From assembly GCF_004761865.1 (NCBI RefSeq), contig NZ_SJDM01000018.1, positions 1 to 64,000 on the forward strand: a stretch of DNA of 64,000 nucleotides, read 5' to 3'. This stretch comes from Crenalkalicoccus roseus (lineage in GTDB: Bacteria; Pseudomonadota; Alphaproteobacteria; Acetobacterales; Acetobacteraceae). Below are positions 35,311 through 43,528 of this stretch, piece by piece. The notes below the pieces were generated by a model that was not told the DNA's origin, searched no databases, and worked only from the letters and a program-made list of their open reading frames with translations. The position numbers and the translations under genes were made by a program. Numbering within the stretch: position 1 is the first letter of the stretch; every line of letters starts with the position of its first letter.

Positions 35311-36708
35311 ATGAACCTGCCCACCGATCCCGCCCTGATGCCGGCCGAGACGCTGCTCGCCCTCTACGCCCGGCGCGCCCTCTCGCCGGTGGAGGCGCTG
35401 CAGGCGGTGACGGAGCGCATCGCCCGGCTGAACCCCTGGGTGAACGCCTTCGCCGCCATGAACCCCCGCGCCGTGCAGGCGGCGGGGGAGAGCGAGGCGC
35501 GCTGGGCGGCGGGGCGCCCCATCGGCCCGCTCGACGGCGTGCCGGCGACGGTGAAGGATCTGCTCGACCTCGCCGGCTTCCCGACCCGCCGCGGCAGCCG
35601 CACCACGGAGGCCGCGCCGGCGGCGCAGGACGCGCCCGCCGTGCTCGGGCTGAAGGCGGTGGGCGCCGTCATCCTCGGCAAGACCACCACCACCGAGTTC
35701 GGCTGGAAGTCGCCCGGCGACTGCCCGCTGCACGGCATCACCCGCAACCCCTGGAACCGGGAACGCACGCCGGGCGGCTCCTCCTCCGGCGCCGGGGCGG
35801 CGGGGGCGGCCGGCTTCGGGCCGCTGCACATCGGCACCGACGCCGGTGGCTCCATCCGCATTCCGGCCGCCTTCTGCGGCCTGGTGGGGGTGAAGCCGTC
35901 CTTCGGCCGCGTGCCGCAATGGCCGCTCGGCGCCTTCGCCCATGTCGCGGTGGCCGGGCCGATGACGCGCACGGTGCGCGACGCGGCGCTGATGCTCTCC
36001 GCCATGGCGCGGCACGATCTGCGCGACCCCTACTGCCTGCCGGACGAGCCGCGCGACTGGCGGCAGGGCATCGAGCAGGGCGTCGAGGGGCTGCGCGTGG
36101 CGCTGGTGCGCCGCCTCGGCTTCGACCCGCCGCTGGACGCGGAGGGCGAGGCGGCGCTCACGGCCGCCGCGCGGCTCCTGGAGGAGCAGGGCGCCATCGT
36201 GGAGGAGGCGGATCCCGACCTGCCCGACACCCGCGCCATCTTCGGCCGGGTCTGGGGCGTGGCGCTGGCGCGGCTGGTGGCGCAGATGCCGCCCGAGAAG
36301 CGCCGGCTTCTGGATCAGGGCCTCGAGGAGGTGGCGGAGCGCGAGGGCGGCATGTCCGCCGTGGATTATCTCGGTGCCGAGGCGCTGCGTCTGGAGGCCG
36401 CGCACGCCATGGCGCGCTTCCACCAGCGCTATGATGTGCTGCTGACGGCGGCGACGCCGACCGCGGCCTTCGCCGCCGACCAGCCGACGGTCCGCCCGAC
36501 CGAGGCGCTCTGGCGCGACTGGGCGCCCTGGACCTTCGCCTTCAACCTGACGCGCCAGCCGGCGATCGCGCTGCCCGTCGGCCTCGACGAGCAGGGGATG
36601 CCGCGCGCGGTGCAGGTGGCGGCCGCCCTTTACCGCGACGACCTCGCCTTCCGCGCGGCGCGGGCGATCGAACGCGCCGCGGCGGTGCCGCTGGCCGACC
36701 CGCGCTGA
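35311..36708 (+). CDS. Amidase signature family protein
   Basis: 465-residue Ser-cis-Ser-Lys amidase, of the GatA-like fold. The catalytic Lys is in TVKDLLD, the Ser-rich loop in TPGGSSSGAGA, and the nucleophile Ser in TDAGGSIRIPA. It hydrolyses amides; the substrate is unknown. It lacks the GatB partner nearby, so it is a stand-alone catabolic amidase rather than the tRNA amidotransferase. The ribosome-binding site is weak (AAGAA). VOC and split ThDP genes follow on the same strand. Confidence 0.9.
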   Translation: MNLPTDPALMPAETLLALYARRALSPVEALQAVTERIARLNPWVNAFAAMNPRAVQAAGESEARWAAGRPIGPLDGVPATVKDLLDLAGFPTRRGSRTTEAAPAAQDAPAVLGLKAVGAVILGKTTTTEFGWKSPGDCPLHGITRNPWNRERTPGGSSSGAGAAGAAGFGPLHIGTDAGGSIRIPAAFCGLVGVKPSFGRVPQWPLGAFAHVAVAGPMTRTVRDAALMLSAMARHDLRDPYCLPDEPRDWRQGIEQGVEGLRVALVRRLGFDPPLDAEGEAALTAAARLLEEQGAIVEEADPDLPDTRAIFGRVWGVALARLVAQMPPEKRRLLDQGLEEVAEREGGMSAVDYLGAEALRLEAAHAMARFHQRYDVLLTAATPTAAFAADQPTVRPTEALWRDWAPWTFAFNLTRQPAIALPVGLDEQGMPRAVQVAAALYRDDLAFRAARAIERAAAVPLADPR

Positions 36709-36811
36709 GGCCGCGCGAACCGGGTGGCCTCCCGCTGCCGGGGCGGGCCGGGGGCCTTGACGGGCCGCCTCCGCTCCCCTGAGCTTGGTGCCGCCGGGGG
36801 AGGAACGCCCG

Positions 36812-37213
36812 ATGGGCCTGCACGCGCTGAACCACTACACGATCCGCACCGCGGATCTGGAACGCACCAGGGATTTCTACGTGACCGTCCTCGGCCTCGA
36901 GGTCGGCCACCGCCCGCCGCTCGGCTTTCCGGGCTACTGGCTCTACTGCGGCGGCCAGCCGACGGTCCACCTCGTCGGCCCGCGCGAGCGCGACGCGCAC
37001 CTGCCGCGGGAGGCGGGCCCGACCGGCCTGCTCGACCACATCGCCTTCACTTGCACCGGCCTCGCCGAGATGCGCGAGCGGCTGAAGCGGCACGGCGTGC
37101 CGCATGAGGAGCGGGTGGTGCCGCGCGACCGGCAGACGCAGCTCTTCCTGCGCGACCCGGACGGCATCGCCGTCGAGCTGAACTTCCCGCCCGAGGAGAC
37201 GGACGCGGCCTGA
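36812..37213 (+). CDS. VOC (glyoxalase) superfamily protein
   Basis: 133-residue vicinal-oxygen-chelate protein: LNHYTIRTADLERTRDFYVTVLGLEVG then a second repeat with HIAFTCTGLAEMRERL and FLRDPDGIAVELNF. Likely metal ligands are His at LNHYTI, His in DHIAF and Glu in VELNF, as in glyoxalase/dioxygenase members. GGGGGAGGA lies upstream of the ATG. It precedes the split ThDP enzyme by 38 bases. It may act on the same pathway as a lyase or isomerase; the substrate is unknown. Confidence 0.85.
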   Translation: MGLHALNHYTIRTADLERTRDFYVTVLGLEVGHRPPLGFPGYWLYCGGQPTVHLVGPRERDAHLPREAGPTGLLDHIAFTCTGLAEMRERLKRHGVPHEERVVPRDRQTQLFLRDPDGIAVELNFPPEETDAA

Positions 37214-37251
37214 CCGACCCCGCGCCCCAGCAACCGGAAGGACCGTCAGGA

Positions 37252-37782
37252 ATGAACGAGGGCGCAGCGCAGCCCTGGCACGAGATCGTGCTCGAGGTGC
37301 TGAAGGCGAACGAGGTGCGCCTCGTCGCCTACGTGCCGGACAACGTGCTCAAGCCGCTGATCTCCGGCTGCCATGCCGATCCCTTCTTCACCACCCTCGC
37401 CGCCGCGCGCGAGGAGGAGGCGATCGGCATCCTCTGCGGCGCCTGGATGGCCGGTATGCGGGGCATCGCGCTGATGCAGACCAGCGGCTTCGCCACCCTC
37501 GCCAACGTGCTCGCCTCGCTGCCCTGCGCCTTCCAGATTCCGGCGCTGATGATGGTGAGCGAGCGCGGCACGCTCGGCGAGTTCAACATCGGCCAGGCGA
37601 TGGTCAACCGCACCATGCGCCCGGTGCTGGACAGCCTCGGCATCGAGCACCACACCATCACCCGGCGCGACGAATGCGGCTTCATCCTGGACCGCAGCAT
37701 CAGGCAGGCGGTGACGACCCAGGCGCCGGCCTGCCTGATCCTCTCCCCCCTGCTGACCGGCGGCAAGGTGCTGAAGGCATGA
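37252..37782 (+). CDS. ThDP-dependent decarboxylase alpha chain, sulfopyruvate decarboxylase-like
   Basis: 176-residue PYR-type domain of a ThDP enzyme encoded in two genes. The catalytic Glu lies in AREEEAIGILCGAWMAG, typical of the alpha subunit of sulfopyruvate decarboxylase (ComD) and of the N-terminal part of phosphonopyruvate decarboxylase. The VPDNVLKPLI start fits that group. The stop overlaps the next gene in ATGA, so the two chains are coupled. Sulfopyruvate, phosphonopyruvate or another 2-oxo acid could be the substrate. Confidence 0.8.
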   Translation: MNEGAAQPWHEIVLEVLKANEVRLVAYVPDNVLKPLISGCHADPFFTTLAAAREEEAIGILCGAWMAGMRGIALMQTSGFATLANVLASLPCAFQIPALMMVSERGTLGEFNIGQAMVNRTMRPVLDSLGIEHHTITRRDECGFILDRSIRQAVTTQAPACLILSPLLTGGKVLKA

Positions 37783-38402
37783 GCGCGTCCGTCACCACCG
37801 CCCACAACGCCAAGCGGATGAACCGCGCCGCGCTGGTGCGGCGCCTGGTCGCGCGCATCGGCGAGGATCCGGCCGTGATCGGCGGCATCGGCCATTCCAA
37901 TTTCGACCTCTGGGCCGCCGGGCACCGGGCGCGCAATTTCTACATGCTCGGCAGCATGGGGCTTGCCGTCCCGATCGGTCTCGGCGTCGCCCTGGCGCAG
38001 CCGCGGCGCAAGGTGTTCGTGCTGGAGGGCGACGGCTCGCTGCTGATGCAGCTCGGCTGCCTCTCGACCGTGGCGGCGCAGCGGCCGGCCAACCTGGCGA
38101 TCCTGCTGCTCGACAACGGCACCTACCAGATCACCGGCGGCCAGCGGACGCCGGCGGAGCTGGCGGGCACCGACCTGGTGGCGGTGGCGCGCGCCGCCGG
38201 CCTCCCCCAGGCCGCCTGGGCCGCCGACGAGGCGGATTTCGACCGGCTTGTCGCCCAGTGCCTCGATACCGAGGGGCCGCATGTGATCGGCCTCAAGCTC
38301 GACGACGCGCCGCCGGCCGGGCAGACCGAGCGCGATCCGGCGCAGATCCGCGACCGCTTCATGCGCGGCATGGGGGCGAAGCGGTCGGGCCTGCCGGGAT
38401 AG
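37779..38402 (+). CDS. ThDP-dependent decarboxylase beta chain, sulfopyruvate decarboxylase-like
   Basis: 207-residue PP-type domain that binds the ThDP diphosphate. The signature EGDGSLLMQLGCLST followed by LLLDNGTYQITGG is the GDG-N motif. The LGSMGLAVPIGLGVALA segment is typical of the family. With the alpha chain it forms a full enzyme like ComDE. The ATG at 37779 overlaps the alpha stop. It ends facing pcaB, with a short palindrome between. Confidence 0.82.
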   Translation: MSASVTTAHNAKRMNRAALVRRLVARIGEDPAVIGGIGHSNFDLWAAGHRARNFYMLGSMGLAVPIGLGVALAQPRRKVFVLEGDGSLLMQLGCLSTVAAQRPANLAILLLDNGTYQITGGQRTPAELAGTDLVAVARAAGLPQAAWAADEADFDRLVAQCLDTEGPHVIGLKLDDAPPAGQTERDPAQIRDRFMRGMGAKRSGLPG

Positions 38403-38415
38403 GGCGGGGCGCGGG

Positions 38416-38429
38416 GGCCGGAACCGGCC
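38416..38429. terminator. Short palindrome between convergent decarboxylase and pcaB genes
   Basis: GGCCGG (38416-38421) and CCGGCC (38424-38429) form a near-contiguous palindrome in the 43-base gap between two converging stop codons. It is a weak bidirectional terminator candidate. Confidence 0.3.
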
Positions 38430-38445
38430 GGCGGCGTGGCGCGGA

Positions 38446-39795
38446 TCAGCCCCGCAGCCGCGCCAGCACCCGGCCGATGAAGGCGTTCGCCGATCCGAGA
38501 TAGGCGGCCGGATCGGTCAGCCGCGCCACCTCCTCCGCCGAAAGCCGCTCGGCGACGCGCGGCTCGCGCAGCAGCGCATCGGCGAGCGGCACGCCCTCCT
38601 CCCGCGCCACGTCGCAGGCGCGGTTGACGACATGGTGCGCCTCGCCGCGGCCGAGCGCCGGGGCGAGGCCCATCATCACCGCCTCGGCCACGATCAGCCC
38701 GCCGGTGGCGTCGAGGTTCCGGCGCATCCGCGCCGCGTCCACGACCAGACCCTCGGCGATGGTCCGCGCCTGCGCGAGCGCGCCATGCGTCAGCAGGAAG
38801 GCCTGGCCGAGCGCCAGAGGCTCGGCCTGCCAGGGGCCGGTGCCGCGCTCCAGATCCTGCGCCATGGCGGAGAGCACCTGCGGCACCAGCGCGTGCACGC
38901 CCCGCGCCTGGGCGAGCACGTATTCGCAGGCGATCGGGTTGCGCTTCTGCGGCATGGTGGAGGAGCCGCCGCGCCCCTCCTGGTGCGGTTCCGCCACCTC
39001 GGCCAGCTCGGTCTGCATCAGCAGCATGACGTCCGTGGCGAGTTTCGAGAGGCAGCCGCAGAGCAGGCCGAGCCAGCACACCGCCTCGGCGAGGCCGTCG
39101 CGCGCCACGTGCCAGGTGATGTCCGGCACCGCGAGGCCGAGCTCGCGCGCGAGCTCGGCCTGCACCGCCTCGCCCTGCGCGCCGAGCGAGGCGAGGGTGC
39201 CGGCGGCGCCGCCGAATTGCAGCCTCTCGACGCGCGGACGGAGCTGCGCGAGCCGCTCCCGCATCGTCAGCAGCGGCGAGAGCCAGACCGCGGCCTTGTA
39301 GCCGAAGGTGACGGGCAGGGCGTGCTGCAGATGCGTCCGCCCCGCCATCACCGTGCCGCGATGCGCCTGCGCGAGCCGCCCGAGCGCCGCGTTGAGGGAG
39401 GCGAGATCCTCGTCGAGCAGCGTCAGCGCCTCGCGCATCTGCAGCACCACGGCGGTGTCCATGATGTCCTGCGTGGTCGCGCCCCAATGCGTCCACCGCC
39501 CCGCCTCCGGCCCGGCGAGGGCGGAGAGCTGCCGCACCAGCCCGACCACCGGATAGCCGGTGTTGCGGGTGGCCGCGGCGAGCGCGGCGAGGTCCAGCCG
39601 CTCCACCCGCGCCGCCTCGGCGATGGCGCGTGCCGCCGCCTCGGGCACGATGCCGAGCCGCGCCTGGGCGCGGGCGAGCGCCGCCTCCACATCCAGCATG
39701 CGCTGCAGGAAGGCGCGCTCGCCCATCACCGCGCGCATCGCGTCGGTGCCGTAGAGGGCGCCGAGCACCGGCGCGTCGGCGGGGTTCACCGGCAT
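38446..39795 (-). CDS. pcaB: 3-carboxy-cis,cis-muconate cycloisomerase
   Basis: 449-residue member of the fumarase/aspartase superfamily. It cyclises 3-carboxymuconate to 4-carboxymuconolactone in the protocatechuate branch. The signature GSSTMPQKRNP is present, with WTHWGATTQDIMDT and GRTHLQHALPVTFG typical of PcaB. The ATG at 39795 follows GGAGGT lying at the end of pcaG. It is the last gene of the pcaL-pcaH-pcaG-pcaB run; pcaG ends only four bases before its start. Confidence 0.93.
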   Translation of the reverse strand: MPVNPADAPVLGALYGTDAMRAVMGERAFLQRMLDVEAALARAQARLGIVPEAAARAIAEAARVERLDLAALAAATRNTGYPVVGLVRQLSALAGPEAGRWTHWGATTQDIMDTAVVLQMREALTLLDEDLASLNAALGRLAQAHRGTVMAGRTHLQHALPVTFGYKAAVWLSPLLTMRERLAQLRPRVERLQFGGAAGTLASLGAQGEAVQAELARELGLAVPDITWHVARDGLAEAVCWLGLLCGCLSKLATDVMLLMQTELAEVAEPHQEGRGGSSTMPQKRNPIACEYVLAQARGVHALVPQVLSAMAQDLERGTGPWQAEPLALGQAFLLTHGALAQARTIAEGLVVDAARMRRNLDATGGLIVAEAVMMGLAPALGRGEAHHVVNRACDVAREEGVPLADALLREPRVAERLSAEEVARLTDPAAYLGSANAFIGRVLARLRG

Positions 39796-39799
39796 GGGC

Positions 39800-40339
39800 T
39801 CAGACCTCCAGGAACACCGTCTCGCCCTCGCCCTGCAGGCGGATGTCGAGGCGCCATTCCCCGCCGCCCGCGGGCTGCGCGATCAGCGTGGCGCGGCGTT
39901 CCGGCTCGGCGGCGGAGAGCACCGGATCGGTCTCGTTCAGCGGCTCTCCCGCGAAGTAGAGGCGGGTGACGAGCTGCCTCAGCAGCCCGCGGGCGAAGAG
40001 GCTGAGCGTGACGTGCGGCGCCTGCACGGCGTTGCCGCGGCCGCGCACCGGGCCCGGCCTGAGGGTGACGAAGCGGAACCGCCCCTCCGCGTCGGTGGCG
40101 CAGCGGCCGAAGCCGTGGAAGGCGCCGCCATACTCCCCATCCGGCCCGGCCTGCCACAGCTCCACCATCACGTCGGGGCAGGGGGCGCCGTCGCCGTCGG
40201 TGACGCGGCCGGTCAGCAGGATGCGCTCCCCCGCGAGGCCGGCATTGGGGCCGTCCTCGCGCAGCAGGTCGGCCCATTCGGGAAAGTCGATCAGGTGCCA
40301 GTAGGGGCCGGCGGTCTGGCTCGGCGTCGCGGCGCTCAT
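39800..40339 (-). CDS. pcaG: Protocatechuate 3,4-dioxygenase alpha subunit
   Basis: 179-residue non-catalytic alpha chain of the Fe(III) intradiol dioxygenase that opens protocatechuate. It starts MSAATPSQTAGPYWHLIDFP, the normal alpha N-terminus, and shows GRVTDGDGAPCPDVMVELWQ and HVTLSLFARGLLRQLVTRLYF. It lacks the iron-ligand residues of the beta chain, as expected. The ATG at 40339 overlaps the pcaH stop in ATGA. The upstream frame continuation is inside pcaH and is a shadow. Confidence 0.94.
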   Translation of the reverse strand: MSAATPSQTAGPYWHLIDFPEWADLLREDGPNAGLAGERILLTGRVTDGDGAPCPDVMVELWQAGPDGEYGGAFHGFGRCATDAEGRFRFVTLRPGPVRGRGNAVQAPHVTLSLFARGLLRQLVTRLYFAGEPLNETDPVLSAAEPERRATLIAQPAGGGEWRLDIRLQGEGETVFLEV

Positions 40340-41043
40340 GCCGCGTCCTCCATCGGCGTCGCCTCGCGCCCGCGCAGCACGATGTCGAAGCGGTAGCCGA
40401 GCGCCCATTCCGGCTCGGTGACGTCGAGGTCGAAGCGCGCCACCAGGCGCTGCCGCGCCGCCGGGTCGGGGATGCTGTTGAAGATCGGGTCGAGCGGCAG
40501 CAGCGGGTCGCCGGGGAAGTACATCTGCGTGATCAGCCGCTGCGCGAAGCCGGCGCCGAACAGGCTGAAATGGATGTGCACCGGCCGCCAGGCGTTGTGG
40601 TGGTTGCGCCAGGGATAGGCGCCGGGGCGGATGGTGGTGAAGCGGTACCGGCCCTCCGCGTCGGCGAAGACGCGGCCCTGGCCGCGGAAATTGGGGTCGA
40701 GCGGCGCGTCGTGCGTGTCGCCGGGGTGGTGGTAGCGGCCGGCGGCGTTGGCCTGCCAGACCTCCACCATCGCCCCGCGCACCGGGCGGCCCTCCTCGTC
40801 GAGGACGCGGCCGGCGACGATGATGCGCTCGCCCAGCCCCTCCCGCCCCTCCAGCTTCGAGAGGTCGGCGTGGGGCGGGTAGCGGGCGGGGTCCATCCGC
40901 GGCGCGCTCACCTCCGTCGGCGTGTGCGGGACGCGCAGCAGCGGACGCGTCGGATGGCGCCGGCGCGTGCTGCCATAGTCCGGCGCGTCGTAGGGCGGCT
41001 GGGTGCCGGGGGCGGGAAGGCGGTAGCCGGCCGGGTCGCTCAT
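40336..41043 (-). CDS. pcaH: Protocatechuate 3,4-dioxygenase beta subunit
   Basis: 235-residue catalytic chain. The iron ligands are apparent: Tyr in GRYHHPGD, Tyr in AYPWRNH, and the two His of VHIHFS. The typical beta N-terminus (YDAPDYGSTRRRHPTRPL) is present, and the size is normal. It converts protocatechuate plus oxygen to 3-carboxy-cis,cis-muconate. The ATG at 41043 overlaps the pcaL stop, and its stop overlaps pcaG, so three genes are coupled. The substrate supply route is not encoded in the window. Confidence 0.95.
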   Translation of the reverse strand: MSDPAGYRLPAPGTQPPYDAPDYGSTRRRHPTRPLLRVPHTPTEVSAPRMDPARYPPHADLSKLEGREGLGERIIVAGRVLDEEGRPVRGAMVEVWQANAAGRYHHPGDTHDAPLDPNFRGQGRVFADAEGRYRFTTIRPGAYPWRNHHNAWRPVHIHFSLFGAGFAQRLITQMYFPGDPLLPLDPIFNSIPDPAARQRLVARFDLDVTEPEWALGYRFDIVLRGREATPMEDAA

Positions 41044-42194
41044 GCGTCCTCCATCTCCCGAAGCGTGTCCTTGGCCACGCGCAGCGCGGCGTTCGCCGCC
41101 GGAACGCCGGCATAGGCGGCGACCTGCAGCAGCGCCTCGCCCATCTCCTCCACCGTCACGCCGGTGTTGCGCGTGGCGCGCACATGCAGGCGAAGCTCCT
41201 CGTGGTGGCCGAGCGCGGCCAGCATCGCGAGGCAGAGCAGGCTGCGGTCGCGGTGCGACAGGCCCGGGCGCGTCCACACCCTTCCCCAGACGCCTTCCAG
41301 GATGAAGTCGCGGAACGGCGCGTCGAGCGCGGTGACCGCGGCGTCGGACCGCTCGACATGCGCCGCGCCGAGCACCTGCCGCCGCACCGCCATGCCGGCC
41401 TCGGCGGTGTCGGCGGGCAGGGCGGTGACCAGCTTCATGTGCGCGAGGATGGCGGCGGTGAAGGCCTGCTCACGCTCGAAATTCGGGATGTGCGCCGCCT
41501 CCGCGATGGTGACCAGGCGGCTGTCCGGGATCGCCTCGTGGATCGCCTGCGCCGCGGAGGGGGGCGTGGAAACGTCGCGGTCCCCGACGACGATGGTGGT
41601 GGGGCAGCGGATCCGCCCCAGGATCTCCTCCTTGCGGCAGTCGCGCAGCGCCGCGGCGCAGCCGAGCCAGCCGACGGGATCGGTGCGGAGCAGCATGCGC
41701 CGCAGTCCGTGCGAGGAGGCGAGGGACTGGTCCAGCACCCAGCGGCCCATGGTGGCCTCCGCGATCGCGGGAATGCCGCCCCGCTCCACCGCCGCGATGC
41801 GTTCCTGCCAGGTCTCGGCCGGCTGGAACTCCAGCGCCGTGTCGCAGGGCATCAGCGAGAGCACGCGGCTCGGCGCCCGCGCCGCCATTCCCATGGCGAT
41901 GCGCCCGCCGATCGAGACGCCACCGACATGCGCCTCCCGCACCCCGAGCGCGTCCAGCAGGCCGAGCGCGTCCTGGACCAGCTGCTCCATGCGGTAGGGG
42001 CCGGGCGGCGCGTCGGTCAGGCCGTGGCCGCGCATGTCCATGCGGATCACCCGGAAGCGCCTGCTCAGGGCCGCCGCCTGCGGGTCCCACATGTGCAGCG
42101 TGGTGCCGAGCGAGTGCAGCAGCAGCACCGCCGGCGCGGTCGCCGGCCCCTCGACCTGGGCGTGGATCACGATGTCGCCGACATGGCAGAACAT
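41040..42194 (-). CDS. pcaL: Fused 3-oxoadipate enol-lactonase/4-carboxymuconolactone decarboxylase (PcaD-PcaC)
   Basis: 384-residue two-domain protein. Residues about 1-255 are an alpha/beta hydrolase (PcaD) with the nucleophile elbow GGVSIGG and the final His in EAAHIPNFE. Residues about 285-384 are a carboxymuconolactone decarboxylase (PcaC), with LGHHEELRLHVRATRNTGV. It performs the two last steps to 3-oxoadipate. Such fusions are called PcaL. The ATG at 42194 (MFCHVG) follows GGGGAGA. It is the first gene of the pca run and is divergent from the amidohydrolases. Confidence 0.92.
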   Translation of the reverse strand: MFCHVGDIVIHAQVEGPATAPAVLLLHSLGTTLHMWDPQAAALSRRFRVIRMDMRGHGLTDAPPGPYRMEQLVQDALGLLDALGVREAHVGGVSIGGRIAMGMAARAPSRVLSLMPCDTALEFQPAETWQERIAAVERGGIPAIAEATMGRWVLDQSLASSHGLRRMLLRTDPVGWLGCAAALRDCRKEEILGRIRCPTTIVVGDRDVSTPPSAAQAIHEAIPDSRLVTIAEAAHIPNFEREQAFTAAILAHMKLVTALPADTAEAGMAVRRQVLGAAHVERSDAAVTALDAPFRDFILEGVWGRVWTRPGLSHRDRSLLCLAMLAALGHHEELRLHVRATRNTGVTVEEMGEALLQVAAYAGVPAANAALRVAKDTLREMEDA

Positions 42195-42418
42195 GGACAA
42201 TGCTTCTCCCCGCGCGCGCCTGCGGCCGCGGGGCCGGGGCGGCGCGCCTGACCTGGCCTTTCGCCGGACACTCGCGCGGCGTGCCGCGGCGGTCAACGGC
42301 TTCGCCGCGGCCGCCTCGGGCCTCCGCCGCCGGGCGGCTGCGGGTTGACCGTGTCCGGCCCCGGGGGCAGGCTCGACCACTGGCGGCCCCGCCGCGCACC
42401 GGCGCGAGGAGACAGCGC
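42195..42418. promoter_or_regulatory. Divergent region between pcaL and the amidohydrolase genes
   Basis: The 224-base gap must hold both promoters. Imperfect inverted repeats are visible around 42282-42312 (GCCGCGGCGG ... GCCGCGGCC). No LysR-type or IclR-type site can be assigned, and no pcaQ-like regulator gene is in the window. Confidence 0.35.
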
Positions 42419-43528
42419 ATGGCCCCCTTTGGCATGGCGCCGATCGACTGCGACCTGCACCCGGCCCTTCCCGGCTGCATGGCGTTGCTCCCCTACCTCG
42501 ACGACCACTGGCGGGAGGTGATCACGGGCCGTGGCCTTGACGATCTCGACCTGGCGCTGTGGCCGCGCGGCGCGCCGCTGACGGCGCGGCCCGACTGGCG
42601 GCCGGAGAAGGGGTTGGCAGGCGGCACGCTGGAGGCGCTGCGGCGCCAGGCGCTGGAGCCCTTCGGCTCCGAGATCGCCATCTGCAACTCCCTGTTCGGC
42701 GCGCCCGCCCTGCACAACGTGGACATGGCCGCCGCACTCTGCCGCGCCGCCAACGACTGGCTGGCCGCCGAATGGCTGGACCGCGAGCCGCGCCTGCGCG
42801 CCGGCATCCTGGTGCCGGTGGACAGCCCCGAACTGGCGGTGGAGGAGATCGAGCGCTTGGCGCCGGACCGCCGCTTCGTGCAGGTGCTGATGCTCGGCGC
42901 GGGGGAGACGCTGCTCGGCCGGCGCGCGAACTGGCCGATCTACGCCGCGGCGGAGCGGCATGGGCTGCCCATCGCCCTGCAGGTGAGCAGCGGTACGCGC
43001 TTCTCGCCCACCGCCAATGGCTGGCCCACCTATCTGATCGAGGACCACGTCGCCTTCGCCCAGACCTTCCAGAGCCAGCTCCTCAGCCTGATCGCGGAGG
43101 GGGCGTTCACCAAATTTCCCCGGCTGAAGGTGGTGCTGCTCGGCGCCGGCATCGGCTGGGTGCCGAATTTCCTCTGGCGCGGGGTGAAGATGTGGCGCGC
43201 CCTGCGCAAGGAGATCCCCTGGGTGGACCGCAGCCCGGCGGAGATCTTCCGCGAGCAGGTGCGCCTCTCCATCCAGCCCGCCGACGCGCCGGAGGAGCCG
43301 GACGACCTCGCCGCGCTGCTCGACATGATCGGCAGCGAGGAGGTGCTGCTCTTCGCCACCGACTGGCCGCACTGGCGCTTCGACGGCACGGAGGCGCTGC
43401 CGCGCGGCCTGCCGGAGCGGCTGCTGCCGCGCCTGCTGCGCGGCAATGCGCTGGATACCTATCCGAGGCTGCGCCCGCCCGAGGGCGCGTCCCGGCCGGC
43501 CCCAACCGCGAGGGAGACGGTGCAGTGA
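42419..43528 (+). CDS. Amidohydrolase family protein (tandem copy 1)
   Basis: 369-residue metal-dependent TIM-barrel hydrolase/decarboxylase of the amidohydrolase-2 (ACMSD-like) group. It shows the metal motif DCDLHPA near the start and the LLFATDWPHW Asp near the C-terminus. The closest look is to ring-carboxylate decarboxylases or hydrolases near aromatic catabolism, but function cannot be read. The ATG at 42419 follows CGAGGAGAC. It overlaps the next gene in GTGA. Copy 2 shares layout and motifs, so the pair arose by duplication. Confidence 0.85.
   Translation: MAPFGMAPIDCDLHPALPGCMALLPYLDDHWREVITGRGLDDLDLALWPRGAPLTARPDWRPEKGLAGGTLEALRRQALEPFGSEIAICNSLFGAPALHNVDMAAALCRAANDWLAAEWLDREPRLRAGILVPVDSPELAVEEIERLAPDRRFVQVLMLGAGETLLGRRANWPIYAAAERHGLPIALQVSSGTRFSPTANGWPTYLIEDHVAFAQTFQSQLLSLIAEGAFTKFPRLKVVLLGAGIGWVPNFLWRGVKMWRALRKEIPWVDRSPAEIFREQVRLSIQPADAPEEPDDLAALLDMIGSEEVLLFATDWPHWRFDGTEALPRGLPERLLPRLLRGNALDTYPRLRPPEGASRPAPTARETVQ

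Noticed and set aside
35311-36708. Amidase as GatA of the tRNA amidotransferase
   Set aside because: No gatB or gatC is adjacent, and the neighbours are catabolic. The amidase signature is shared by many enzymes.
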